From an uncultured Albidovulum sp. (GTDB lineage Bacteria; Pseudomonadota; Alphaproteobacteria; Rhodobacterales; Rhodobacteraceae): a stretch of 49,106 nucleotides of DNA. The stretch covers positions 1 through 49,106 of the forward strand of contig CAJYAD010000027.1 in the NCBI GenBank assembly GCA_913064775.1, in the 5' to 3' direction. The position numbers and the translations under genes were made by a program. Below are positions 7,616 through 16,605 of the stretch, one piece after another. The notes beneath the pieces are model-generated. The model searched no databases. It saw only the letters and a program-made list of their open reading frames with translations, and was not told the DNA's origin. The first letter of the stretch is position 1. The number at the start of each line of letters is the position of its first letter.

Positions 7616-10117
7616 ATGAAGACCCATGTGAAAGCCCTGATCATCGGCGGTGGCGCCGTTGGCGCCTCGGTCGCCTATCATCTGGCAAAGGCGGGCTGGG
7701 ACACCCTGCTGGTCGAGCGCGATGAACTGACCTCGGGTTCGACCTGGCATGCGGCGGGGCTGTTGCCGCTGTTCAACATGAACTTCGCGACCACCCATAT
7801 CCACAAATACTCGGTCGATTTCTACAAGGGGCTGGAGGCCGAGACCGGCCTGAACGCGGGTTTCGCCGTGGTCGGCAACCTGCGCATGGCACAGACCGAT
7901 GCGCGGATGGACGAATACATGCTCTATTCCTCGATCGCCGAGACCGCCGGGGTGTATCATGAATTCCTGTCGCCGAAGGAGATCAGCGACCGCTGGCCGC
8001 TGGTGCGCAGCGACGATCTGAAGGGCGCGCTGTTCCATCCGCAGGACGGCTACATCAACCCCGCCGACGTGACGCAGGCGATGGCCAAGGGTGCCCGTCA
8101 GCACGGCGCGGTGATTGAGCGCAGATGGCAGGCGGATGCCTATGAGTGGACCGGCAGCGAATGGCGCGTGACGCTGACGAAGATGGTCGAGCGCGGCGGC
8201 AATCTGGTGCCTTCGGACGAGCAGGTCGTGGTGACGGCGGAACATGTGGTCACCTGCACCGGCAACCACGCGCAGCGCACCGCGCGGCTGCTGGGCATCA
8301 AGATCCCCGCGATTCCGGTCGAGCACCAGTATATCGTGACCGAACCCGACCCGGCGCTGGTGGAATACCGCCGTCAGGGCGGGGCCGAACACCCGGTGCT
8401 GCGCGACGCCGACGCCAAGTGGTACGCGCGCGAGGAACGCGGTGGCTGGATCCTGGGCCCCTATGAACGCGGCGCGCCGGCGCGGTTCCTTTACGACGTG
8501 CCGGAAAGCTTCCGCGCCGATCTGTTCCAGCTGGATCTGGAGCGGATCGAGGAAGAATACATGTCGATGATCCACCGCATCCCGACCTCGGAAACGGTGG
8601 GGCTGAAGGACGATTTCAACGGCCCGATCTGCTATACGCCCGATGGCAACCCGCTGGTCGGCCCCGCACCGGGGCTGCGCAACATGTGGCTGGCGGAAGG
8701 CTTCAGCTTCGGCATCACCGCCGCCGGCGGCACCGGCTATTATCTGGCGCAGCTGATGGTCGAGGGTGAGGCCGAGATCGACATGGCCGCGCTCGACCCC
8801 AAGCGCTACGGGCCGTGGATGACGACCGAATATGCCGCGCAGAAGAACGAGGAATGCTACGAGCACGTCTTCATCCTGCACCACCCGGACGAAGAGCGCG
8901 CCGACTGCCGCCCGCTGCGCAGCTCGCCCGCCTATGACCGGCAGGCGGCGCGCGGCGCCCAGTTCGGCCAGGTGAACGGGTGGGAGCGCCCGAACTACTT
9001 CGGCCCGCTGGACGCGCCCGAGGGGTTCGACCACAACGCCCGCAGCTTCCGCCGTGGCGGCTGGTGGCAATATGCAGAGGCAGAGGCCAAGGCGATCCGC
9101 GAGACGGCGGGGCTGATCGACGCCACCGCCTTCACCAAGCACTGGGTCTCGGGGCCCGGGGCGACGGCCTTTCTGGATCACTTCACCTGCAACAAGCTGC
9201 CCAAGGTGGGCCGCATCAACCTGACCTATGCGCTGACCGAGGCGGGCACGACGCGGACCGAATACACCATCGTGCGGCAGGCCGAGAATGAGTATTACCT
9301 CGTCTCCGCCGGTGCCTGGTCGGCCTATGACGCGGATTTCCTGCGTAAATCGGCCGAGGATTTCATGACAGCCGGCGGCGGCTATGTCGCGATTCACGAC
9401 GTCACGACGCAATGGGGTGTCTTCGCGCTGGCCGGACCGAAGGCGCGCGACATCCTGCGCGAAATGGTGCGCGACGCCGATCCCGCGACGGTGCTGTCGA
9501 ACAAGCGCTTCCCCTGGCTTTCAGCCCGCAAGATCGAGCTGGGCATGGTGCCGACGATGGCGATCCGCGTGGCCTATACCGGCGAATTGGGCTGGGAGCT
9601 GCATCACCCGATGGAGATGCAGAACCACCTGTTCGACCGGCTGATGGCGGCGGGCGAGGGCCATGGGATGAAGCTGGTCGGCGCGCGGGCCCAGAACTGG
9701 CTGCGACAGGAGAAAAGCTACCGCGCCTTCGGCAATGAGCTGGGCCGGGACGCCACGCCGCTGGAGGCCGGGCTTGACCGTTTCGTCGATCTTTCGAAAG
9801 AGTTCCACGGCAAGGCGGCAATGGTCGAGACGGGGATCCGGTCGAAATGCGTGACCGTGCTGATCGACGGGTCGGCGGATGCCGATCCCTGGGGGCGCGA
9901 GGCGCTGCTGCATGATGGCCGCAAGGTCGGGCGGCTGACCTCGGGCGGCTATTCGGTGGCCTTCGGCAAGCAGATCGGCATGGGCTATGTCAGTCCGGAG
10001 CTGGCCGAACCGGGGCAGGAGCTGGAGGTGCGGATGTTCCGCCGGACCCACCGCGCCGTGGTCACCGAGGACAGCCCCTACGACCCGACCAACGCTCGCA
10101 TTCGAATAGACGGCTGA
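7616..10117 (+). CDS. Dimethylglycine/sarcosine dehydrogenase-like FAD oxidoreductase fused to GcvT
   Basis: 833-residue two-part enzyme. Residues about 1-370 are a DAO-type FAD domain with the GGGAVGASVAYHLAKAG nucleotide motif. The motif STWHAAGL contains a His at the place where dimethylglycine dehydrogenase binds FAD covalently. A central FAO-M linker follows, then a GcvT-like folate domain from about residue 430 (GLIDATAFTKHWVSGPGA) with its barrel C-terminus (GYVSPELAEPGQ). Such enzymes N-demethylate glycine betaine derivatives and pass the one-carbon unit to tetrahydrofolate. Rhodobacterales carry many paralogues of differing specificity, so the substrate (dimethylglycine, sarcosine or another methylamine) is open. 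It appears monocistronic. Confidence 0.85.
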   Translation: MKTHVKALIIGGGAVGASVAYHLAKAGWDTLLVERDELTSGSTWHAAGLLPLFNMNFATTHIHKYSVDFYKGLEAETGLNAGFAVVGNLRMAQTDARMDEYMLYSSIAETAGVYHEFLSPKEISDRWPLVRSDDLKGALFHPQDGYINPADVTQAMAKGARQHGAVIERRWQADAYEWTGSEWRVTLTKMVERGGNLVPSDEQVVVTAEHVVTCTGNHAQRTARLLGIKIPAIPVEHQYIVTEPDPALVEYRRQGGAEHPVLRDADAKWYAREERGGWILGPYERGAPARFLYDVPESFRADLFQLDLERIEEEYMSMIHRIPTSETVGLKDDFNGPICYTPDGNPLVGPAPGLRNMWLAEGFSFGITAAGGTGYYLAQLMVEGEAEIDMAALDPKRYGPWMTTEYAAQKNEECYEHVFILHHPDEERADCRPLRSSPAYDRQAARGAQFGQVNGWERPNYFGPLDAPEGFDHNARSFRRGGWWQYAEAEAKAIRETAGLIDATAFTKHWVSGPGATAFLDHFTCNKLPKVGRINLTYALTEAGTTRTEYTIVRQAENEYYLVSAGAWSAYDADFLRKSAEDFMTAGGGYVAIHDVTTQWGVFALAGPKARDILREMVRDADPATVLSNKRFPWLSARKIELGMVPTMAIRVAYTGELGWELHHPMEMQNHLFDRLMAAGEGHGMKLVGARAQNWLRQEKSYRAFGNELGRDATPLEAGLDRFVDLSKEFHGKAAMVETGIRSKCVTVLIDGSADADPWGREALLHDGRKVGRLTSGGYSVAFGKQIGMGYVSPELAEPGQELEVRMFRRTHRAVVTEDSPYDPTNARIRIDG

Positions 10118-10160
10118 TCGCGCCGCGCCAATGCAGAAGGTCGCCCGGGATGGGGCGGCC

Positions 10161-10673
10161 TCAGGCGGCGTCGCTTTTACGGGCGCGGTCTTGGTCGAGG
10201 CTGACCGACCGTGCCCGCGCCGCGCGTGAGCAGATATCGGTGAGCAGGCAATTCGCGCAGATGTCGGGCCCGTTCGCGGAGGGGGCGCAATTGACAGGCC
10301 CGTGCTCCAGGAAATGGTTCGCGATCTCGATCAGATCGTCGACCGGGGCAGGGCGGCGCATCACGCAGCGCAGCGAGCCCAGCATCGAGAACAACTCACC
10401 TTGCGAGAAGATCAGACTGTCGGACAGCAGGATCGTCACGAGCGCCGGATTGTGGAACTGCGCCGCCATCGCCACCGACAGCCCGCTTTCACCGCCGATC
10501 TGGTCGCCTTCGGGAAACAACGCGGTGACCAGCAGATCCGGCGGATCAACTCTTACAAGGTTCATGGCCCGATCTACCAATGAAACAAGCTGAACATCGT
10601 GGCCCAGAGCCTTGAAACGATTGGAAACCGCCAGGACGTCTTCGCCCTGTTTTTCGAGAATGAGGATTTTCAA
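10161..10673 (-). CDS. Degenerate receiver-like protein with C-terminal cysteine cluster
   Basis: 170-residue protein whose first 115 residues look like a CheY fold (KILILEKQ; DLLVTALFPEGD; LVTILLSDS). It lacks the acidic pair (EK where DD is expected) and the phosphorylated Asp (the place reads DLLVTALF). The C-terminus has four cysteines, C-x9-C-x2-C-x5-C (NCAPSANGPDICANCLLTDIC), which could hold zinc or an iron-sulfur cluster. The TTG at 10673 was chosen because GGAGG lies 6 nt before it; the ATG at 10700 has no ribosome site and precedes this Shine-Dalgarno. It is divergent from hisB across a CtrA motif. It is possibly a phosphorylation-independent regulator; function unknown. Confidence 0.75.
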   Translation of the reverse strand: MKILILEKQGEDVLAVSNRFKALGHDVQLVSLVDRAMNLVRVDPPDLLVTALFPEGDQIGGESGLSVAMAAQFHNPALVTILLSDSLIFSQGELFSMLGSLRCVMRRPAPVDDLIEIANHFLEHGPVNCAPSANGPDICANCLLTDICSRAARARSVSLDQDRARKSDAA

Positions 10674-10731
10674 CGCAAACCTCCGCACGATACTAGGCAA
10701 CTGCCTTAAGCCTCAATACAGCGTAAATCGC

Positions 10732-10747
10732 TTAACGTGTGCTTAAC
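10732..10747 (+). promoter_or_regulatory. CtrA-type binding motif, TTAA-N7-TTAAC
   Basis: TTAA at 10732-10735, seven bases, then TTAAC at 10743-10747 matches the established CtrA consensus exactly. A further TTAAC half-site is at 10783-10787. The site is 59 nt ahead of the receiver-like gene on the minus strand and 90 nt ahead of hisB on the plus strand. Confidence 0.6.
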
Positions 10748-10837
10748 ACGGGCACGGGAAATCGTCCTTTGTGCGAAGGTGCTTAACAAGCGTGGCCGCT
10801 CGCCCTATAAGGCCGGGGAACCGCAAGGAGGCGCAAG

Positions 10838-11425
10838 ATGCGCAAGGCAGAGATCACGCGAACGACCGCCGAGACGGAAATCGCCGTCAGCCTCGACCTG
10901 GACGGGACCGGTGCCTATGAGATGGCGACGGGCGTGGGCTTCTTCGATCACATGCTCGACCAACTGGCGCGGCATTCGCTGATCGACATGAAGGTGGCGG
11001 CGCGTGGTGATCTGCATGTCGACGATCACCACACGGTCGAGGATGTGGGAATCGTGATCGGCCAGGCGCTGGCGCAGGCGCTGGGCACCAAGCGCGGCAT
11101 CCGCCGCTACGGCGCCTGCCTGCTGCCGATGGACGACGCATTGGTGCGCGCCGCGCTCGACCTGTCGGGCCGCCCCTATCTGGTGTGGAAGGTCGAGATG
11201 CCGACAGCCAAGATCGGCACGTTCGACACCGAACTGGTGCGCGAATTCTTCCAGGCGTTGTCCTCTCACGGCGGGATCACCCTGCATGTCGAGGCGCTTT
11301 CGGGGATCAACAGCCACCACATCGCCGAGGCCGCCTTCAAGGCCGTCGCCCGCGCGCTGCGCGAGGCGGTCGAACCCGACCCGCGCAAGGGCGACGCGGT
11401 GCCCTCGACCAAGGGCGCACTCTGA
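10838..11425 (+). CDS. hisB: Imidazoleglycerol-phosphate dehydratase
   Basis: 195-residue monofunctional HisB, step 6/7 of histidine synthesis: imidazole glycerol phosphate to imidazole acetol phosphate, Mn-dependent, cytosolic. The metal-binding repeats are clear: [33 protein letters not shown], and in the second half [15 protein letters not shown] and [13 protein letters not shown]. The length is normal. AGGAGG precedes the ATG by 7 nt. It heads the his cluster here, followed at 79 nt by hisH. Its promoter region holds TTAAC repeats (see the CtrA motif), but whether these act on hisB or on the divergent gene is unclear. Confidence 0.97.
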   Translation: MRKAEITRTTAETEIAVSLDLDGTGAYEMATGVGFFDHMLDQLARHSLIDMKVAARGDLHVDDHHTVEDVGIVIGQALAQALGTKRGIRRYGACLLPMDDALVRAALDLSGRPYLVWKVEMPTAKIGTFDTELVREFFQALSSHGGITLHVEALSGINSHHIAEAAFKAVARALREAVEPDPRKGDAVPSTKGAL

Positions 11426-11504
11426 CCGCGCGACCCCGGGGGCCCGAGTATTGGACCCGAGAGTATTAATGCCAGGGTGAAAGCCTGAACAGCAGGAGAG
11501 CGGG

Positions 11505-12143
11505 ATGCGCACGGTGATCGTCGATTACGAATCGGGGAACCTGCATTCGGCGCAGAAGGCGTTTGAGCGGGTGGCGGCCGAGACCGGCGCGGGCGAGGTC
11601 GTGGTGACCTCGGACCCCGAGGTGGTGCGCGGCGCGGACCGGGTGGTGCTGCCCGGCGACGGCGCCTTTCCGGCCTGCCGCAAGGCGCTGTTCGATCAAA
11701 GCGGCCTGTTCGAGGCGATCGAGGCGGCGGTCATCACTGCCGGGCGTCCCTTTCTGGGGATCTGCATCGGCATGCAGATGATGGCGACGCGGGGCCTCGA
11801 ATATCAACTGACTCCGGGCTTCGACTGGATCGGCGGGGACGTGGTGCGGATCGAACCCGGCGACGCGGCGCTGAAGGTGCCGCATATGGGCTGGAACGAT
11901 CTGGTGATCGACCATCCGCATCCGGTGCTCGACGGCATCGCGACCGGCGATCACGCTTATTTCGTCCATTCCTACCATTTCCGCGTGGCCAACCCGGCCG
12001 AGCGTCTGGCGCATTGCGATTACGGCACCGAGATCACTGCGATCGTCGGGCGGGGCAACATGGTGGGCACCCAGTTCCACCCCGAAAAGAGCCAGAAAAC
12101 CGGGTTGCGCCTAATCGCCAATTTCCTGACCTGGCGGCCCTGA
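11505..12143 (+). CDS. hisH: Imidazole glycerol phosphate synthase, glutaminase subunit
   Basis: 212-residue class-I glutamine amidotransferase that supplies ammonia to HisF in the IGP synthase complex. It opens RTVIVDYESGNLHSAQKAFE; the oxyanion-strand region is VLPGDGAFP; the nucleophile is the Cys in LGICIGMQMMA; the catalytic His and Glu are in TQFHPEKSQ. FVHSYHF is also conserved. CAGGAGAG lies just upstream. In many relatives hisA follows closely; here an MFS transporter and a DUF2147 gene stand between hisH and hisA. Confidence 0.96.
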   Translation: MRTVIVDYESGNLHSAQKAFERVAAETGAGEVVVTSDPEVVRGADRVVLPGDGAFPACRKALFDQSGLFEAIEAAVITAGRPFLGICIGMQMMATRGLEYQLTPGFDWIGGDVVRIEPGDAALKVPHMGWNDLVIDHPHPVLDGIATGDHAYFVHSYHFRVANPAERLAHCDYGTEITAIVGRGNMVGTQFHPEKSQKTGLRLIANFLTWRP

Positions 12144-12201
12144 ACCCGGCGCCCGGCCATTCCCCCTTCCGGCCCCCGCGGGATTGGCATAGAGCGGCGT
12201 G

Positions 12202-13437
12202 ATGCGACGTCTATTGCGTGAAAATTCGGCATTTGTGCGGGACAATGCCCGCTGGCTGGCGGCAGGCTTCCTGCTGACGCTGTTCTCGTCCTTCGGGCAG
12301 ACCTTCTTCATCGGGGTGTCGGGCAACGCCCTGCGCACGACCTTCCATCTGTCGGGCGGGGCCTTTGGCGCGCTTTACATGGTGGCGACGCTGGCCAGCG
12401 CGTCGACCCTGCCGTTCCTGGGGCGCACGCTGGATCTGATGCCGGGCTGGAAGGTGGTGCGCTTTACCATCCCGATTCTGGCGCTGGCCTGCGTGCTGAT
12501 CACGCTGGCGCCGAACGTGGTGGCGCTGGGCTTCACGCTGTATCTGCTGCGGCTGTTCGGCCAGGGAATGATGACCGAGATCGCGTTCACCGAGACCGGC
12601 CGCTGGTTCACCGCTAACCGGGGCCGGGCGATGTCGGTCATCATGCCGGGGGTGTCGGCGGGGACCGCGGTATTGCCGCTGATGGTGGTGCTGATCGACG
12701 CGGCCAGCGGCAACTGGCATGTGGCGTGGCTGGCTGCCGCCGCGGTGCTGATGCTGGTCGCGCTGCCGCTGATCCTGTGGCTGATGCGGGTCGAGCGGGT
12801 GCCGCAATCGCTGGACGCCGGCAAGACGGCGCCGCCCGCGGTGCGCGACTGGACCCGGGCCGAGGTTCTGCGCGATCCGGTTTTCTACCTGCTGCTGGTC
12901 GGTCTGGTCGCGCCGCCCTTCATCGGCACGACGGTGTTCTTCTTCCAGGGCTACCTGACCGCGCTGCGCGGCTATTCGGAACTGGCCTTCGCCGCCGCCT
13001 TTCCGGTGATGTCGATCACCACGGTGCTGTTCGGCTTTCTCTGCGGCGGGCTGATCGACCGCTTCGGGGCGCTCAGGCTGCTGCCCTATGTTCTGGGGCC
13101 GATGGCGCTCTCGGCGCTGGCGGTGGCGCTGATTACGCCGGTCTGGGGCGTCTATGTCTTCATGCTGCTGCTGGGGGTTTCGAACGGCTTCTCCTCGACG
13201 CTGCTCGGCGCGCTCTGGCCCGAGGTCTACGGCGTGAAGAACCTCGGCGGCATCCGCGCGCTTGTGGTGGCGGCGATGGTGCTGGCAACGGCGCTGGGCC
13301 CCGGGCTGAGCGGGGCGCTGATCGATCTGGGGATCGGCCTGCCGGTGCAGCTGCTGTGGATGGCGGGCTGGTGCGTGCTGGCCTCGGTCGCGCTGGCCAG
13401 TGCCGCGCGCCTCGTGCGGAGACGCGCGGCAGTGTGA
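12202..13437 (+). CDS. MFS transporter
   Basis: 411-residue major facilitator with about 12 hydrophobic helices and a central cytoplasmic loop near residue 200 (VERVPQSLDAGKTAPP). The helix 2-3 loop carries FLGRTLDLMPG, a variant of the MFS motif A, and the second half repeats it as GGLIDRFGALRLLP. The start could be the ATG at 12202 or the GTG just before it (12199); no good ribosome site is seen for either. It sits 58 nt after hisH and could be read from the his promoter. The substrate is unknown. Its last codons form the first unit of a 29-bp tandem repeat, so the C-terminus may be recently altered. Confidence 0.85.
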   Translation: MRRLLRENSAFVRDNARWLAAGFLLTLFSSFGQTFFIGVSGNALRTTFHLSGGAFGALYMVATLASASTLPFLGRTLDLMPGWKVVRFTIPILALACVLITLAPNVVALGFTLYLLRLFGQGMMTEIAFTETGRWFTANRGRAMSVIMPGVSAGTAVLPLMVVLIDAASGNWHVAWLAAAAVLMLVALPLILWLMRVERVPQSLDAGKTAPPAVRDWTRAEVLRDPVFYLLLVGLVAPPFIGTTVFFFQGYLTALRGYSELAFAAAFPVMSITTVLFGFLCGGLIDRFGALRLLPYVLGPMALSALAVALITPVWGVYVFMLLLGVSNGFSSTLLGALWPEVYGVKNLGGIRALVVAAMVLATALGPGLSGALIDLGIGLPVQLLWMAGWCVLASVALASAARLVRRRAAV

Positions 13438-13501
13438 CAAAACTGCGGAGACGCGCGGCGCTGTGACAGATCCGCGGAGACGCGCGGCGCTGCTTCGGAG
13501 G
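13415..13501 (+). repeat. 29-bp tandem repeat across the MFS stop codon
   Basis: Three head-to-tail units start at 13415, 13444 and 13473, each beginning (T/C)GCGGAGACGCGCGGC. The first contains the MFS stop codon; the third matches only over about its first 20 bases. Period and phase are exact. Confidence 0.8.
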
Positions 13502-13534
13502 TACGCCGCGCGGCGCAGCCCGTAAGCGGCGCTG

Positions 13535-13936
13535 TTACTTCACCCGCGTCCAGGTGCCGCCGTTGCGGCAGATGAACCCACCCAGAATGCAACCCGACAC
13601 CGCCAGCTTGTCGCCTGTCAGCTGCAGCTTGGAATCGTAGGTCTTGTCGCGGTCGGGCGCCCAGATCTTGCCGTCGTCGTACTTGCCGCCACCTTCGGCC
13701 TTCATGTCCCAGATAAGCTTCTTGCCGATATTGTCGGATTTCGTCGGCTTGCCCTTGCCGTCGAAGGACTTGATCAGCGTACCGCAGAACCTGGCGCCGC
13801 AGGGCGTGACCTGTACATAGCCGAAATTGCCGTTGTCGTCGGGCTTGGTCTGCCATGTGCCCACCAGCGGGTCGGCGGCATAGGCGGGCAGGGTCATCAG
13901 CCCCAGCAGCGTGGCGGAAAGTGCAAGGTTTCGCAT
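13535..13936 (-). CDS. DUF2147 secreted protein
   Basis: 133-residue exported protein of the DUF2147 family: signal peptide [20 protein letters not shown], then the family start [13 protein letters not shown]. Paired cysteines follow ([11 protein letters not shown] and [16 protein letters not shown]), probably forming disulfides in the periplasm. The conserved [16 protein letters not shown] is the usual core of the family. GGGGAGGAG precedes the ATG. It is on the opposite strand to the his genes and separates the MFS transporter from hisA. The molecular role of DUF2147 is not established. Confidence 0.85.
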   Translation of the reverse strand: MRNLALSATLLGLMTLPAYAADPLVGTWQTKPDDNGNFGYVQVTPCGARFCGTLIKSFDGKGKPTKSDNIGKKLIWDMKAEGGGKYDDGKIWAPDRDKTYDSKLQLTGDKLAVSGCILGGFICRNGGTWTRVK

Positions 13937-14075
13937 GGGTCTCCTCCCCTTGATCCGCCGCCATCATCCGCGACTCGGGGGGCGTCAGGCAAGCGTGACG
14001 TTGCGGGCAGGCGCGCGGGGCTTTGCTTTCGCAGCCGCCTGTGGCAACAGACGCGCGGCAAGACAGGAGCCCGCG

Positions 14076-14795
14076 ATGATCCTCTACCCCGCGATCGACC
14101 TCAAGGACGGCCAATGCGTGCGCCTCTTGCGCGGCGAGATGGCGCAGGCCACCGTCTTCTCCGACGATCCCGCCGCCCAGGCCGGCGCCTTTGTGACGGC
14201 CGGTTGCGAATGGCTGCATCTGGTCGATCTGAACGGCGCCTTCGCCGGCCAGCCGGTGAATGCCGCCGCGGTCGAGGCGATTCTGGCCGCGACCGATGTC
14301 CCCACGCAACTGGGCGGCGGCATCCGCGACATGGCAACGATCGAGATGTGGCTGTCGAAGGGTCTTGCGCGGGTGATCCTGGGCACCGTGGCGGTCGAGA
14401 ACCCCGCCCTGGTGCGCGCAGCGGCCAAGGCCTTCCCGGGCCAGATCGCGGTGGGCATCGACGCGCGCAAGGGCCGCGTCGCCACCAAGGGCTGGGCCGA
14501 GGAAACCGACGTGAATGCCACCGACCTTGCGCGCAGCTTCGAGGATGCCGGCGTTGCCGCGATCATCTACACCGACATCGACCGCGACGGCGCCATGGGC
14601 GGCCCCAATGTCTTGGCAACCGCCGATCTCGCCCGCGCAGTCTCGATCCCGGTAATCGCCTCGGGCGGCGTCTCGTCGCTGGCGGATCTCACCGCGCTGC
14701 GGGCGACCGGGGTGATCGCCGGCGCGATCTCGGGCCGCGCGCTCTACGATGGCGCGCTCGACCTGCCCCAGGCCCTGGCCGCCCTCAAGGCATGA
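14076..14795 (+). CDS. hisA: ProFAR isomerase (phosphoribosylformimino-AICAR-ribotide isomerase)
   Basis: 239-residue beta/alpha-barrel enzyme that isomerises ProFAR to PRFAR in histidine synthesis. Catalytic Asp 8 is in [16 protein letters not shown]; the second acid is in [16 protein letters not shown]; phosphate-binding loops are QLGGGIRD and [10 protein letters not shown]. The start at 14076 has CAGGAG upstream; the frame stays open back to 13911, but that part overlaps the DUF2147 start region and is not family sequence. It is followed by a repeat copy and then hisF at 104 nt. Confidence 0.96.
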   Translation: MILYPAIDLKDGQCVRLLRGEMAQATVFSDDPAAQAGAFVTAGCEWLHLVDLNGAFAGQPVNAAAVEAILAATDVPTQLGGGIRDMATIEMWLSKGLARVILGTVAVENPALVRAAAKAFPGQIAVGIDARKGRVATKGWAEETDVNATDLARSFEDAGVAAIIYTDIDRDGAMGGPNVLATADLARAVSIPVIASGGVSSLADLTALRATGVIAGAISGRALYDGALDLPQALAALKA

Positions 14796-14799
14796 GCTC

Positions 14800-14843
14800 T
14801 TCTTTCTGGCGGAAATATCCCGGGGTGCGGGGCAGAGCCCCGC
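14800..14843 (+). repeat. AAATATCC hairpin repeat, copy 2
   Basis: TCTTTCTGGCGGAAATATCC is followed by the hairpin GCGGGGC-AGA-GCCCCGC (14827-14843), 5 nt after the hisA stop, within the hisA-hisF gap. Confidence 0.8.
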
Positions 14844-14899
14844 TCCCGCCGCTGGCATTGGGCCCCGGGTGGCGCTAAGACAGGCCAAAGGACCGCACC

Positions 14900-15661
14900 A
14901 TGCTGAAGACCCGTATCATCCCCTGCCTCGACGTGGCCGACGGCCGCGTGGTCAAGGGCGTGAACTTCGTCGACCTGCGCGACGCGGGCGACCCGGTCGA
15001 GGCCGCGCGCGCCTATGACGCCGCCGGCGCGGATGAGCTGTGCTTCCTCGACATCCACGCCACCCATGAAAATCGCGGCACCATGTTCGATCTGGTCACC
15101 CGCACGGCCGAGCAATGTTTCATGCCGCTGACCGTGGGCGGCGGCGTGCGCACCCCCGAGGACGTGCGCGCGCTGCTTCTGGCCGGCGCCGACAAGGTCA
15201 GCTTCAACTCGGCGGCGGTCGCGAACCCCGATGTGGTGGCCGAGGCCGCCGACCGTTTCGGCAGCCAATGCATCGTCGTGGCGATCGACGCCAAGACCGT
15301 CGCCCCCGGCCGGTGGGAGATTTTCACCCACGGCGGGCGCAAATCCACCGGCATCGACGCGGTCGAATTCGCCCGCACCGTGGCCGAGAAGGGCGCGGGC
15401 GAGATCCTTCTGACCTCGATGGACCGCGACGGCACCCGCGCGGGCTTCAACCTGCCGCTGACCCGCGCCATCGTCGACGCGGTGCCGGTGCCGGTGATCG
15501 CCTCGGGCGGGGTCGGCACGCTCGACCACCTGGTCGAGGGCGTGACGATCGGCGGGTCAAGCGCGGTTCTGGCCGCGTCGATCTTCCATTTCGGCGATTA
15601 CACGATCGGCGAGGCCAAGGCCCATATGGCCGCCGCCGGCATTCCAATGAGGCTGACATGA
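14900..15661 (+). CDS. hisF: Imidazole glycerol phosphate synthase, cyclase subunit
   Basis: 253-residue barrel enzyme that uses HisH-derived ammonia to turn PRFAR into IGP and AICAR. Markers are [19 protein letters not shown] (catalytic Asp), [27 protein letters not shown] (second catalytic Asp) and [18 protein letters not shown] precedes the start. Its stop overlaps the hisE start by 4 nt (ATGA), so the two are translationally coupled. Confidence 0.97.
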   Translation: MLKTRIIPCLDVADGRVVKGVNFVDLRDAGDPVEAARAYDAAGADELCFLDIHATHENRGTMFDLVTRTAEQCFMPLTVGGGVRTPEDVRALLLAGADKVSFNSAAVANPDVVAEAADRFGSQCIVVAIDAKTVAPGRWEIFTHGGRKSTGIDAVEFARTVAEKGAGEILLTSMDRDGTRAGFNLPLTRAIVDAVPVPVIASGGVGTLDHLVEGVTIGGSSAVLAASIFHFGDYTIGEAKAHMAAAGIPMRLT

Positions 15662-15972
15662 GCGACGCCCTGACCCGCCTGGCCGCGACCATCGCCGCCC
15701 GCAAGGGTGCCGATCCCGAAACCTCCTGGACCGCGAAGCTCTTGGCCAAGGGCCCCGAGAAGGCGGCCGAGAAATTCGGCGAAGAGGCCATCGAGGCGAT
15801 CATTGAGGCGGTGAAGGGCGACCACGACCGCCTGGTGTCCGAGGCGGCGGATGTGCTGTATCACCTGCTGGTCATGCTGACGGCGCGCGATGTGACGCTC
15901 GAAGAGGTGCTGGCCGAACTGGCGCGGCGTGAGGGCATCTCGGGCATCGCCGAGAAGGCCGCGCGCGGCTGA
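15658..15972 (+). CDS. hisE: Phosphoribosyl-ATP pyrophosphohydrolase
   Basis: 104-residue HisE, step 2 of histidine synthesis, a MazG-fold enzyme removing pyrophosphate from PR-ATP. It shows [21 protein letters not shown] and the metal-binding acidic helices [10 protein letters not shown] and [13 protein letters not shown]. It starts at the ATG overlapping the hisF stop; the frame is open far upstream but that is a shadow of hisF. It is the last gene of the his group, with a stem-loop after it. hisG, hisD, hisC and hisI are not in the window. Confidence 0.96.
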   Translation: MSDALTRLAATIAARKGADPETSWTAKLLAKGPEKAAEKFGEEAIEAIIEAVKGDHDRLVSEAADVLYHLLVMLTARDVTLEEVLAELARREGISGIAEKAARG

Positions 15973-15983
15973 CCGCCTCTCCC

Positions 15984-16021
15984 CCGGGGCCTCTCTCCGA
16001 AGCGGCAGGCAAGGGCCCCGG
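15984..16021 (+). terminator. Stem-loop between hisE and the convergent CoA-binding gene
   Basis: CCGGGGCC (15984-15991) pairs with GGCCCCGG (16014-16021) around a 22-nt loop and is followed by CTTTCATTGTT on the plus strand. It is a weak but well-placed terminator for hisFE. Confidence 0.4.
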
Positions 16022-16085
16022 CTTTCATTGTTCCACAAATATGCAAGGGCCGCCTTCCGGGCGCGGCCGACATCGTGCGCGCGCT

Positions 16086-16556
16086 CTACAGCTTCGACGA
16101 GATGATCCCGGTGTTGAACCCGCCCATGCGCAGCTCGCCGAACAGGCGCTGATATTCGATCTTCGGGCAGCGGTTCTCGATCACCGTCACGCCGCGCGCC
16201 TCGGCCATCGCGCGGGCTTCGGCGTTCTGCACCCCGATCTGCATCCAGACGGTCTTCAGCTTGGGAAAGGCCGCAAGCGCCGCCTCGACGATCGGCGGCA
16301 CGGCCTCGGAGCGGCGGAAGATGTCGACCATGTCGACCGGCTCGGTGATTTCCGACAGATCGCTGCGCACGACTTCACCGAACAATTCGGTGCCCGCGTG
16401 GCCGGGGTTGACCGGCAGCACCCGGAAGCCTTTGAGAGACAGATAGCGCGCGACGTAATAGCTGGGCCGCACCGGGTTGGGCGACACGCCCACCACCGCG
16501 ATCACCCGGGTCTCGGTCAGGATGCGTTTCAGCAGGGCATCGGAATAGTTGGTCAT
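16086..16556 (-). CDS. CoA-binding domain protein (YccU-like)
   Basis: 156-residue stand-alone CoA-binding Rossmann protein similar to E. coli YccU. It shows VIAVVGVSPNPVRPSYYVAR, LPVNPGHAGTELFGE, the DMVDIFRRSEAVPPIVE segment and WMQIGVQNAEAR. Such proteins match the nucleotide-binding domain of succinyl-CoA synthetase alpha but lack the catalytic His domain; their role is unknown. The gene is convergent with hisE. A strong terminator for upstream minus-strand transcription ends about 20 nt before its start codon, so it needs a promoter in or next to that hairpin, or read-through. Confidence 0.85.
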   Translation of the reverse strand: MTNYSDALLKRILTETRVIAVVGVSPNPVRPSYYVARYLSLKGFRVLPVNPGHAGTELFGEVVRSDLSEITEPVDMVDIFRRSEAVPPIVEAALAAFPKLKTVWMQIGVQNAEARAMAEARGVTVIENRCPKIEYQRLFGELRMGGFNTGIISSKL

Positions 16557-16575
16557 GGTTTTGCAGCCTTACCAC

Positions 16576-16605
16576 AAAAAAGCGCCCGGACCAGAGCCCG
16601 GGCGC
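16576..16605 (-). terminator. Rho-independent terminator (minus strand)
   Basis: On the minus strand GCGCCCGG (16605-16598) and CCGGGCGC (16589-16582) form an 8-bp stem with an 8-nt loop, followed directly by six T (16581-16576). It lies 133 nt downstream of the YHS gene. Confidence 0.75.

Noticed and set aside
7352-9412. 686-residue open frame on the minus strand
   Set aside because: It is antisense to the dehydrogenase/GcvT fusion. Its product is His/Arg/Gln-rich without family sequence, the usual third-position effect of high-GC genes.
11440-11475. Imperfect direct repeat CCGAGTATT / CCGAGAGTATT between hisB and hisH
   Set aside because: Too short and too common a sequence in such genomes to call as an element from one window.
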